From the IMG/VR virus record IMGVR_UViG_3300046010_008991, positions 1-41,472 of that record: 41,472 nucleotides of DNA, one strand, 5' to 3'. Position 1 is the stretch's first letter; each line of letters starts with the position of its first letter. Shown here in pieces: positions 32,008-39,921 of this stretch. This DNA is from a virus. The translations under genes and the position numbers were made by a program. The notes beneath the pieces are model-generated. The model did not search any database and had not been told where the DNA came from. It saw only the letters and a program-made list of their open reading frames with translations.

Positions 32008-32495
32008 TGGCTACACCACCTCTAGTATGTAATACTATACAATTTGAAGGAGCAATATTCCAAAGATGTAATCTTCAAGTAATAAGCGGGACTACAGTTC
32101 TAAGAGAAATAAGTCTGTGCGACACTAATATAGTATTAAATAATTACTCAAGCTTTAGCGGATGTGTCTATGGTAATTCAAGTCTTATACTAAATTCTGA
32201 AGGATTAGGTGAATTATGTTTTATAATGATCAAAGCAACCTATCCCTCCGTTTTACCCGTTTCTAGTCGATTTATAAATATACTATACAACGGTGCATAT
32301 ATGCCAATGGCAAACCTAACTATTTTAACAGGTAATCCATCAGATATATCACCATATATGGATAATCGGGGATGGGATTTAGATCCTAATGGTAGCGATA
32401 TAGAATCTCCTTTCTTTTCTCAAGGAGGGATGTTATTATACAATCCTCACTCAGTTAGAGTAAACATCGATGTTATTTTAGGAGGTAACATCTAA
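32007..32495 (+). CDS. Beta-rich virion-like protein, tandem copy 2
   Basis: A 162-residue shorter paralogue of the preceding protein (see there for shared segments). Its start overlaps the preceding stop (TAATG), so the two are translated together. It keeps FQRCNLQVISG, EISLCDTNI, NLTILTGNP and GGMLLYNPHS. The insert with proline-rich sequence seen before the C-terminal strand in copy 1 is absent. Probably forms a complex with copy 1, though this is inference. Confidence 0.55.
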   Translation: MATPPLVCNTIQFEGAIFQRCNLQVISGTTVLREISLCDTNIVLNNYSSFSGCVYGNSSLILNSEGLGELCFIMIKATYPSVLPVSSRFINILYNGAYMPMANLTILTGNPSDISPYMDNRGWDLDPNGSDIESPFFSQGGMLLYNPHSVRVNIDVILGGNI

Positions 32496-32521
32496 CACGT
32501 ATAAAAACTTTAAGAAAGTAA

Positions 32522-32529
32522 GATATATA
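32522..32529 (+). promoter_or_regulatory. GATATATA motif before the 771-codon gene
   Basis: It lies 19 bases before the ATG at 32549 in the 53-base gap after the paralogue pair. The spacing suits a -10-like element with a short leader. Confidence 0.5.
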
Positions 32530-32548
32530 CTAAAAAAGCGAATAACAA

Positions 32549-34864
32549 ATGGAAAAAAATATTAATCCAGAGATCAACAGATTAAATATGGAGACTTCTA
32601 AGAATGCCGCAGACTCCTTAAGAGAATGGGCTGGACTAGGATCAGAAAAGAAACCTGTTGCTTCTTCTTTCCTAAACGGTTCTACCGCTCAAATGTTAAA
32701 AGAGTCACAAATGCCAGATTTATCTACTGGTGCAAAAAATGGTGTTTCTTTTAGTTTTGGACTTGTTAATACAGTATCTGCATTAAAAAATAGCTCAGTA
32801 GGAGAACTTCCTGCTGGTAGAATCCTATTAGATAAATACGAGCATTTATTACTAGGAAAAGGTATTTCTGAAGCATTTGTTCTTGAATCTTTTATAAACG
32901 ACCTTAGACCATTTTCTTGGGAAAATTCAGTAGTGCCCGTTTTAGAGACATTAAATAGAACTTTAGAAAACAGAAGAAGAGAGGTAGAAGTTCTTAAGGC
33001 TTACGAGACTATGAAGAACGCTCCAGGAAAAGAGCTTTTTTCTGATGCTACAGAACAAATGAAAAATTGGTTAGTATCTGAAACAAAATCATCAGATACA
33101 TTAATTCACGGTCTTAAAAGATTCGGATTTAACCCAATGGTAAGAAATTTAGTTAGCTTCCTTTCGATGTACGAAAACGAGAACAGTGGGAAATTCAATG
33201 TAGGTTTCGATAATAACGTATGTAAAATAGAGAATGTATATTCACCTATTTACGTTAACGAAAACGAGACTATGTTCTATTCATCCGGTAAATTCTTAAA
33301 GTTAAATCAGGATAACGGAATTATTCAAGAATGCAACATGGACGAAGTCCCTGCAGAACTACAAGATCAAGCTGCTATAGTTAGTGATAGAGACGTAAAA
33401 ATCGATAATAATAAAATATCATTAAACATCGGTAATAATAAGGTAGAGATCGTATTTACTAATGAATCTAAGGAGGTTTATATCGATGGTAAAAGAATAA
33501 ACGAAAGTGATTTACCAGTTGCTGTTAGTGTTACTACTAATAACCTTCTAGAAGGTTCTAATAATAGAGTAGCTAAAGCAGTTTTTGTTGCTAAGAACGC
33601 TGAAGAAATAGTAGATATCGATTTCGGTAAGAAAATAAGATCTAAAGTATACGAAAACGTAGAGGTTAACATCTTTAAAACTGATAATGCTATTTATGTA
33701 CAAACAGTTAATCCAGCAATGAGATTAAATAAGATGTATGAAGCAAATGCAACCCAAGCTATTTCGATAATTAAAGATTTTATTAAATACGATATTTCTG
33801 AGTCATTAACAGAATTCTTAGAAGGAGAACAAGCTTTCCTAAGTGTTATGAAAAATGACAAGAACGAGATCGTTAAAAACATCGAAATTCTAGAAGGAGA
33901 ATTAAGAAAACTAGACGTTGTTAAAGAAAGCAATCCTTTATTAGCTAATTCCCAAGAACTTATTGCTTTAGAGGAGAGCATCGAAAATGAAATCGATAAT
34001 CTTAAAGATAGATGGAACGAGATAAACGTTGAGATTTCAAGATTCGAAAATAGAGTTAAAGAAGTTCCTTCAGTAAATGAGGATCTAGGATATCCTATCG
34101 ATACTGAAGTAAGAATCAAAAGAAACGGAAACAAGGGAAGAGTAATAGGAGTTGATGGAAATTCTAAAACTTACACTATCCTTTTTAAAGAAGGTAAAAC
34201 TGGTGAATACTTTTTCTCTGACGTAGAAGATATCGATGATGAAGTTGACAGATACGACATTAAAGCTCCGGATCTTGATATAGAATACACAAACGAATCT
34301 AATCAGAACTTTGCAAATGCTCCTGGAAATAGAGGTGGTTCACATAGAGATCCTAGAATCGAAAGTTTATCTAAAAAACACATGGCACAAGCTCCTGATA
34401 AAAAAACAGGATCATCTGCTAAGTTTATAAACAACGAAAAAGGAACTATGGCAGGAACACCTAAGAGCGGTAAATCTGCACCTTTAACAGGAAGAGGAGT
34501 TAATGCTAAATCTGCTAATATGGCTGATCTTCATAGTAAAGGAAAAGGAGGATCTGGGAAAAAGTTTATTGACGGCTTAGATAATCTTGATTTAGCTAAA
34601 GCACCTAGTGCATCTATTAAAGGATCAGGCAAATTCATACAAGATCTTAAAAATATGAATCTGTCCCTGAAAGAGAGTCAAAAAAATTCTCACGTAGAAA
34701 AAGCACCTAAAGGAAAAACAGAAAAGCCTAAAAAATTTATCGAGGACGAAGACGATTTTAATCTAGCTGATGCTCACGGAAACAGCAAGAAAAACGGAAA
34801 AAGATTTGCAGAAAGCGACAAAGTAGCAAATCTATCTTCTGCTCCCAAGACAAAAAAAAAGTAA
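32549..34864 (+). CDS. Large virion-like protein with repeat tail, upstream part of a probable -1 frameshift
   Basis: A 771-residue protein. The N-terminal 470 residues form unknown folds, with helical and then beta character (NKVEIVFTNESKEVYIDGKR). A coiled-coil segment (about 430-500) leads to a small KOW/SH3-like domain (DTEVRIKRNGNKGRVIGVDG). The last 140 residues are low complexity, basic, with five copies of a (K/R)F(I/A)...NL...AP motif at about 34421, 34562, 34631, 34733 and 34801. The frame ends K-K-K-stop on A AAA AAG, a strong -1 slippery sequence, followed by a hairpin and a startless open frame (next entries). Position beside sigma gp55 and head genes suggests a late, virion or scaffold role. 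Confidence 0.6.
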   Translation: MEKNINPEINRLNMETSKNAADSLREWAGLGSEKKPVASSFLNGSTAQMLKESQMPDLSTGAKNGVSFSFGLVNTVSALKNSSVGELPAGRILLDKYEHLLLGKGISEAFVLESFINDLRPFSWENSVVPVLETLNRTLENRRREVEVLKAYETMKNAPGKELFSDATEQMKNWLVSETKSSDTLIHGLKRFGFNPMVRNLVSFLSMYENENSGKFNVGFDNNVCKIENVYSPIYVNENETMFYSSGKFLKLNQDNGIIQECNMDEVPAELQDQAAIVSDRDVKIDNNKISLNIGNNKVEIVFTNESKEVYIDGKRINESDLPVAVSVTTNNLLEGSNNRVAKAVFVAKNAEEIVDIDFGKKIRSKVYENVEVNIFKTDNAIYVQTVNPAMRLNKMYEANATQAISIIKDFIKYDISESLTEFLEGEQAFLSVMKNDKNEIVKNIEILEGELRKLDVVKESNPLLANSQELIALEESIENEIDNLKDRWNEINVEISRFENRVKEVPSVNEDLGYPIDTEVRIKRNGNKGRVIGVDGNSKTYTILFKEGKTGEYFFSDVEDIDDEVDRYDIKAPDLDIEYTNESNQNFANAPGNRGGSHRDPRIESLSKKHMAQAPDKKTGSSAKFINNEKGTMAGTPKSGKSAPLTGRGVNAKSANMADLHSKGKGGSGKKFIDGLDNLDLAKAPSASIKGSGKFIQDLKNMNLSLKESQKNSHVEKAPKGKTEKPKKFIEDEDDFNLADAHGNSKKNGKRFAESDKVANLSSAPKTKKK
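34855..34861 (+). promoter_or_regulatory. A AAA AAG slippery heptamer (candidate -1 frameshift site)
   Basis: The last codons before the TAA at 34862 lie in a run of nine A (34852-34860) followed by G. In the reading frame this is A AAA AAG, the same heptamer as the E. coli dnaX frameshift site. Slipping back one base avoids the stop and enters an open frame of 83 codons. Confidence 0.6.
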
Positions 34865-35112
34865 ATACTACATCATTAATTGAGTCTATCGCCAAAGACC
34901 CAGACGAGGGAATTGGCAATAGACTCAATTTTGTTTTAGACGATTTAAAAAATTGTTTAGAAAAAGTAAAAGAATTAGAAACTTCTAGCGTGGAAAACGG
35001 TAGAATAGGTATAGACATAATTAAGAATTCGAGGAAAAATTTGGAAGAATTAAGGGTAGATTTAGAAAAACAGATAGAGAAACTACAAAATAATATTCCA
35101 GACCAAGAATGA
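34861..35112 (+). CDS. Startless -1-frame extension (83 codons) reached by frameshift
   Basis: The frame starting at GTA 34861 is open to TGA 35110-35112 and reads as a real protein: TSLIESIAKDPDEG, then FVLDDLKNCLEKVKELETSS and a coiled coil (RKNLEELRVDLEKQIEKLQN). No ATG occurs in it before the end. Its TGA overlaps the ATG of the gp55-like gene as ATGA, the same coupling seen between true genes here. Slippage at 34855-34861 would fuse it to the preceding protein for a product of about 854 residues. Alternatives: transcription slippage on the A run, or an assembly indel. Confidence 0.65.
   Translation, partial: VNTTSLIESIAKDPDEGIGNRLNFVLDDLKNCLEKVKELETSSVENGRIGIDIIKNSRKNLEELRVDLEKQIEKLQNNIPDQE
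34878..34930 (+). promoter_or_regulatory. Long hairpin downstream of the slippery site
   Basis: AATTGAGTCTAT (34878-34889) pairs with ATAGACTCAATT (34919-34930); after one C/A mismatch, GCCAA (34891-34895) pairs with TTGGC (34913-34917). This gives 17 pairs and a 17-base loop, beginning 16 bases after the slippery heptamer. It could stimulate frameshifting. TTTTGTTTT follows it, so a terminator or attenuator is also possible. Confidence 0.7.
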
Positions 35113-35465
35113 TATATGTAAAAAACAAAGAGTTAAAAAGAGCTCTTCTCGAAAGCAAAGAAAAAGGACAACTTACAGACGAGACCGTAAAAATGTTTAC
35201 TCTAATAGTAAACGGTATGTCCAAAACACACTCCTATAGAGATAACGAAGATAGAGAAGATTGCATATCTTCCGGATTAGAAGATCTTGTAAAGTATTGG
35301 AACAGATATGATCCAGAAAAATCCGACAATCCGTTTGCATTCATATCTCAAATAGCACACAATGGGATGAAAAAGGGGTGGAAAAAAATACACCCACCTA
35401 AGTCACCTAAAACTATACCTTTCTCCAGAATAGTAAAAGAAGAGAATTCCAATTATAATGTATAG
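35109..35465 (+). CDS. 55: gp55-like late sigma factor
   Basis: A 118-residue protein whose core DREDCISSGLEDLVKYWNRY, then DPEKSDNPFAFISQIAHNG, matches sigma region 2 and T4 gp55. The T4 late factor uses this region to open TATAAATA-type promoters and depends on the sliding clamp. There is no region 4, as in gp55. T4 gp55 is 185 residues; this is shorter, mainly at the N-terminus. The ATG overlaps the stop of the frameshift extension. It is probably responsible for the GATATATA-type late promoters, an inference from analogy. Confidence 0.75.
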   Translation: MIYVKNKELKRALLESKEKGQLTDETVKMFTLIVNGMSKTHSYRDNEDREDCISSGLEDLVKYWNRYDPEKSDNPFAFISQIAHNGMKKGWKKIHPPKSPKTIPFSRIVKEENSNYNV

Positions 35466-35467
35466 TT

Positions 35468-35953
35468 GTGGATATAAAAAAGTTAAAGCCTAACGGTAAC
35501 TGGAAGTCTGGTAAATATATGCCAGTTAACCCCGAGAAATATATCGGTGACATACACAATATAATATACAGAAGCTCTTGGGAAAGAAAATTCTGTCAGT
35601 ATTGTGATATTAATCCTAATATAACTAAATGGAGTTCAGAACCTACAGGAATACCTTATTGGTCACCAATAGATAAAAAAGAACACAAATATTTCGTAGA
35701 TTACTATATACAGGTACAAAAAGCCGATGTCGTTGAAAACTGGTTAATTGAAATAAAACCAGAGGATCAATATGCTTTACACAAGAGACCAAAAGAACCA
35801 GTAGGTAACTTAACTGAAAAGAAGATAAGAACCTATAACGAAAAACTTAAAACGTGGATCACCAACAGAGCTAAATTTGAAGCAGCAACTAGATTTGCTG
35901 AATCCAGAGGATATAAATTTGGTGCTATTAATGAAAGCTTTATATTGAGATGA
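35468..35953 (+). CDS. 4: gp4-like head completion nuclease
   Basis: A 161-residue counterpart of T4 gp4 (gp50/65), which finishes filled heads before tails join. It follows the T4 protein in order: KYMPVNPEKYIGD, then IIYRSSWERKFCQYCD, IPYWSPIDKKEHKYFVDYYI and WLIEIKPEDQ, then a helical end with YNEKLKTWITNRAKFEAA. Glu39 and the VDYYI/EIKP strands form a TnsA-like nuclease core. The start is GTG 35468, three bases after the sigma stop. T4 gp4 is 150 residues. Confidence 0.88.
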   Translation: MDIKKLKPNGNWKSGKYMPVNPEKYIGDIHNIIYRSSWERKFCQYCDINPNITKWSSEPTGIPYWSPIDKKEHKYFVDYYIQVQKADVVENWLIEIKPEDQYALHKRPKEPVGNLTEKKIRTYNEKLKTWITNRAKFEAATRFAESRGYKFGAINESFILR

Positions 35954-36546
35954 TAGATCCATTTAAAAAAAGATTTGAAGAATATAAACTTTCTATATCC
36001 GGACTTTCCTCACCACAGGAAGAATCTTTCATGTTTTGGTTTAATAAATTCGTAAATAAAAACTCCCAATTCAATCCTCTAGATTTTTTATCAGGGAAAG
36101 TTTATTCGTTTGAATACAACGATAAACTAGAAGGAGGTAAGAAATTTATAAATAAAAGACCTGTCGTGTTTTTTACAGGATACGACAACTATGAGAGAAA
36201 AAATATATTTAGCGGATTAGATCTAATACTAATACCACCTATTTTCAGAATGTATTTTTTTGAAAGAGTACAAAGCGTTTTCCAAGATCAGATTGAAAGA
36301 AATATAAGAAAAGATGAAAATGGGGAGGGAAGAGATCAATCTCCTTTAAAAACTGATTATCAAATAATGGAGTCCATATTAAAAGGAATCCCATATAAGC
36401 ACTCATATAGATCTTGGGATTTAAAAAAAGTTAGGGGCGTTGTGGAAATTCCTTTTGAAGATTGGACTAGAATAGTATATCTTGATACTAGGTCAATTGA
36501 AGGGACCCAGCTTATTGAGATATATAATAAAAATTCACAAGTCTAA
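35950..36546 (+). CDS. Conserved phage protein between gp4 and portal
   Basis: A 198-residue protein joined to gp4 by an ATGA overlap and to the portal by TAATG. It contains GKVYSFEYNDKLEGGKKF, then PVVFFTGYDN and SGLDLILIPPIFRMYFFERV, a pattern I recall from unnamed proteins of T4-like phages, where it reads G(x)YxFxYxxK...GLNLxYLPP. The late region (WDLKKVRGVVEIPFEDW) looks like a strand-loop-strand. Likely a virion or assembly factor, but no role can be given. Confidence 0.55.
   Translation: MIDPFKKRFEEYKLSISGLSSPQEESFMFWFNKFVNKNSQFNPLDFLSGKVYSFEYNDKLEGGKKFINKRPVVFFTGYDNYERKNIFSGLDLILIPPIFRMYFFERVQSVFQDQIERNIRKDENGEGRDQSPLKTDYQIMESILKGIPYKHSYRSWDLKKVRGVVEIPFEDWTRIVYLDTRSIEGTQLIEIYNKNSQV
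36519..36526 (+). promoter_or_regulatory. GATATATA motif before the first portal gene
   Basis: It lies inside the last codons of the upstream gene, 19 bases before the portal ATG at 36546. The location inside a coding region makes a chance match possible, but the distance is typical of the other copies. Confidence 0.45.
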
Positions 36547-38165
36547 TGGCTGGATTGACCGACGAAAAAAAATCTTTTTTTAGCTCTATTATAGAGAACA
36601 TAAAGAAAGTGGGCAGTTTTGGAATGGCATACGAAGATCTTGTCGTGAAAAACTCCCAGGCAGTTGGTATTACTGAAGCACAATTTCTACAAAAAGGAGG
36701 CATAAAAGACGAAGCTTTCTTATTTGGATTAAGGAGAGCAGATACAACAACCAAGCAATACATAGCTTATTTTGATAAGGACTATAAAAACAAAAGACAT
36801 TATCTTCAAGGATTTGCACAAAATCCCGAAATAGAGTTTATCTTAGATACTATATGTGACGAAACAATAGTTTACGACGAAAAGAATTTCTGGGCTTATT
36901 TCTCATTCATGCAACACGATGATGTAGATGAGGCGGCATATGAGAAAGTACAGAAAAGATACAAAGAGGTCTATAACCTGTTCGGATTTAATCAGGATAT
37001 ATCAGCATGGCATTTATTCAGAAAATTCCTAGTTGATGGTAATATAGCTTTTGAAATTGTATTTGATAAGAAGGGTAAAAATATAGTAGGATTTAAGGAA
37101 TTAGATCCTTGGTCTTTAATTCCAACGGTAGAAGCACAACCAGATGGGTCATTTGCAGATATCTGGATACAGTATCCGGATAATCCTGCACTTACTAGAA
37201 AGCTTTACGATTCTCAGATTATCTATATAAGTTACGCTAAAGGAGGCGGTACTGCAGCTAGAGTTAGCTATTGCGAAAGAATGATAAGATCATTTAACCT
37301 TCTTAGGATTATGGAGCACACTCGTATTATATGGAACGTTATGAACTCCTCATACAGGATGGCAATGACAGTTCCAATAGGTACTAGATCCCCGCAAAAA
37401 GCAAAACAAACGCTGGGTGAACTTATGTCAATATACAAAGAAGATATAAGATTAGATACAGATAGTGGAGAATTAAGTGTAGACGGAAGACCTAAGATAC
37501 AATTCTTTAAAAACTATCTAATGCCATCATCCCCTAATGGTACACCAGATATACAACCTTTACCTGGTGGTGGTGATGCTACAGCATTCTCCGACACAAC
37601 AGTACTTAAGTATTTTGCTAATAAACTTAGAATGGACTCTAAGATACCTGCTACCAGATTCGGAAGAGAAGAATCCGGATCTGAGGGTACAATTACATTT
37701 ACTGCGGAGGGTCTAGACCAAGAGGAAATAAGATTTGCTAAATTTATAAACAGATTAAGATCAATATACCAGGAGATATTAATGAAGCCTCTTTGGGTTC
37801 AGTTCTGTTTAGATTTTCCACACCTTAAAAAAGATTATATTATTAAATCTGAATTTGGTCTCGATTATGTTAAGGAAAATATATTTAGAGAGGCTAAAGA
37901 GATGGAGGTAATGACTGCGAGAAAGGATCAGGTGATTAAAATATCTGCTCTTATGAATTCGGCAGGCAAAAAATACTTCAGTATGGATTTCTTAGTTGAT
38001 AGATTCCTAGGCATGAAAGGACAGGATCTAGTAGCTAATAAGAAAGCAAAAGAAAAAGCTGCAGAAGAGAAGAAGAAAGCAGAAGAGGCTGCTGGAGCTA
38101 CAGGAGAAGCAGGAGCTACAGGGGAAGAAGGCGGAGCAGCTGGTGGAGACATGGGAGAAATTTAA
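36546..38165 (+). CDS. 20: gp20-like portal protein, copy 1
   Basis: A 539-residue portal subunit; twelve make the ring through which DNA enters and leaves the head. The wing and stem region EILDTICDETIVYDEKNFW-type sequence (from residue about 97) and LVDGNIAFEIVFDKKGKN match gp20, as do RMIRSFNLLRIMEHTRIIWN and the helix PQKAKQTLGELMSIYKEDIR, then LYKED-type clip residues. T4 gp20 is 524 residues. The C-terminus ends with an alanine/lysine helix then GATGEAGATGEEGG, a collagen-like tail. A paralogue follows 6 bases later. Both are intact. Confidence 0.92.
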   Translation: MAGLTDEKKSFFSSIIENIKKVGSFGMAYEDLVVKNSQAVGITEAQFLQKGGIKDEAFLFGLRRADTTTKQYIAYFDKDYKNKRHYLQGFAQNPEIEFILDTICDETIVYDEKNFWAYFSFMQHDDVDEAAYEKVQKRYKEVYNLFGFNQDISAWHLFRKFLVDGNIAFEIVFDKKGKNIVGFKELDPWSLIPTVEAQPDGSFADIWIQYPDNPALTRKLYDSQIIYISYAKGGGTAARVSYCERMIRSFNLLRIMEHTRIIWNVMNSSYRMAMTVPIGTRSPQKAKQTLGELMSIYKEDIRLDTDSGELSVDGRPKIQFFKNYLMPSSPNGTPDIQPLPGGGDATAFSDTTVLKYFANKLRMDSKIPATRFGREESGSEGTITFTAEGLDQEEIRFAKFINRLRSIYQEILMKPLWVQFCLDFPHLKKDYIIKSEFGLDYVKENIFREAKEMEVMTARKDQVIKISALMNSAGKKYFSMDFLVDRFLGMKGQDLVANKKAKEKAAEEKKKAEEAAGATGEAGATGEEGGAAGGDMGEI

Positions 38166-38171
38166 TAGATA

Positions 38172-39824
38172 ATGGCAGGATTTTTAGATAACTTAGGAAA
38201 AATTAACCCAAATATCTCCAGGATATTAAAGACCATTAGTGGTCTAGGGTCATTTGGTATGGAATACAAAGATATGGTCATAGAAGATTCCATGGCTATA
38301 GGTGTTTCAGAAGCTAACATGAGAGAAAGATTCGGATTTACTGAATCTGATGAAGATTTTATCTATAGCATAGCCGCTCAGGATACTTCCAATAGAAAGT
38401 ACATAGCTTATTTTGATAAGGATTACCCGTTTAAAAGAGATTTTCTTAGAACATTTGCTTTAAACTCCGAGATAGAGTATATTTTAGATACTATATGCGA
38501 CGAGGCAGTAGTTTATGACGAGAAGAATTTCTTTTGTCATCCAGCTCTAATGAGCATGGATCTAAAGGACGATGTTGTAAAGTCAATGAGATCCAATTTT
38601 AGAAAATTATATGTTCTACACAACTTTGCAAACGGTCTTACTGCTTGGCAATATTTTAGACAATTAATTGTCGAAGGATTTTTAGCTTTCGAGATAATAT
38701 ACTCGAACGACGGTAAAGAGATCGTTGGATTCAAAGAACTTGATGCGGTAAGTTTAACTCCCGCAGTAGAGAGAAAGCCAGACGGTACAAGAGAAACTAT
38801 ATGGTGGCAATATTACGGAGAAACAACCAGACAAAGAAAACTTTTAGATGCACAGGTTATTTATATCTCTTACGCTAAAGCTAATGTTGTTTCAAGGGTT
38901 TCTTATACAGAAAGATTAATAAGATCATACAACTTATTAAAGATAATGGAGCATTCGAGAATAATATGGAATGTCATGAATGCCCAATATAGAATAAAAA
39001 TGACAGTTCCTATCGGAAGTAAAGCTCCACAAAAAGCCAAAGAGACTTTAGGAGAGCTAATGTCAGTATATAAGGAGGATATAAAATTAGATACCACATC
39101 AGGTGAGCTTTCTATAAACGGTAGACCCGATATACAATTTTATAAGAATTATCTTTTTCCTCAACAAGGAGGAGAATCAGTAAAGATAGAAACATTAAAT
39201 GCTCAAGGTCCTAACCTTAATATAATGGATTCTGTTGTTTATTTCTATAATAAACTAAGACAGGATTCAAAGATACCTTACAATAGATTCTCATCTCGAT
39301 TTGGTGTTGGATCTAATAACGTTTTTAAAACTGCTGCTGATGGAGCAGAAAGAGACGAAGTTAGATTTGCTAAGTTTATAACACGACTTAGATCTATATT
39401 CCAGGAAATAATAGTTAAGCCACTATGGATTCAGATGTGTCTAGAATTTCCCGAACTTAAAAATGACGCTGAATTTAGAAGCCAAATAGGAGTTAAATTC
39501 GAAAGTGATAATATGTTCGGTGAATCTAGAGAGATCGAACAGTTAATAAAGAAAATAGATTTCATAACAGCAATGGGAGAAATAAAAGAAACTGTAAAGG
39601 AGGAAGAGGTTCAATATTTCGATCAGGACTTTATGATAGAAAGATGGCTGGATTTAAATTATGAAGATATTCAGCTTAACAAATCCTATATTAGAAAAGC
39701 CGAGGAGGAAGGTAAATCCGGAGCAACAGGAGCAACAGGAGCAACAGGAGCAGAGGCCGGAGGAGCTGAAGCTGGAGCAGCAACAGGAGCTGAAGGCGAA
39801 GGAGCAACAGGAGCGGCAGTTTAG
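38172..39824 (+). CDS. 20: gp20-like portal protein, copy 2
   Basis: A 550-residue paralogue of copy 1 with the same landmarks: SGLGSFGMEYKDMVIEDS, YIAYFDKDYPFKRDFLRTFA, IVEGFLAFEIIYSNDGKEIV, RLIRSYNLLKIMEHSRIIWN, and PQKAKETLGELMSVYKEDIK. Differences lie in the N-terminus, in the clip-side loop about residues 320-370 (FPQQGGESVKIETLN) and in the C-terminal helix. It ends in four GATG triplets and then Ala/Gly/Glu. Nothing suggests a pseudogene. It may alternate with copy 1 in one ring or serve a second particle type; unknown. Confidence 0.9.
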   Translation: MAGFLDNLGKINPNISRILKTISGLGSFGMEYKDMVIEDSMAIGVSEANMRERFGFTESDEDFIYSIAAQDTSNRKYIAYFDKDYPFKRDFLRTFALNSEIEYILDTICDEAVVYDEKNFFCHPALMSMDLKDDVVKSMRSNFRKLYVLHNFANGLTAWQYFRQLIVEGFLAFEIIYSNDGKEIVGFKELDAVSLTPAVERKPDGTRETIWWQYYGETTRQRKLLDAQVIYISYAKANVVSRVSYTERLIRSYNLLKIMEHSRIIWNVMNAQYRIKMTVPIGSKAPQKAKETLGELMSVYKEDIKLDTTSGELSINGRPDIQFYKNYLFPQQGGESVKIETLNAQGPNLNIMDSVVYFYNKLRQDSKIPYNRFSSRFGVGSNNVFKTAADGAERDEVRFAKFITRLRSIFQEIIVKPLWIQMCLEFPELKNDAEFRSQIGVKFESDNMFGESREIEQLIKKIDFITAMGEIKETVKEEEVQYFDQDFMIERWLDLNYEDIQLNKSYIRKAEEEGKSGATGATGATGAEAGGAEAGAATGAEGEGATGAAV

Positions 39825-39921
39825 GAAGAAATTTCGAAAACTTATTATTTTTAGACGATATAACAATTAAATCCTTTTTGTTATTTAAAACGGATTTCTA
39901 TATTAGCTAAAAATATTTTTC

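Noticed and set aside
34878-34938. The long hairpin as a simple transcription terminator after the 771-codon gene
   Set aside because: A TTTTGTTTT stretch follows, so it remains possible, but an open -1 frame runs straight through and ends in an ATGA overlap, which fits a frameshift element better.
39860-39884. ATAACA/TGTTAT palindrome as the portal terminator
   Set aside because: A six-pair A/T-rich stem with a 13-base loop and no following T-run is too weak.
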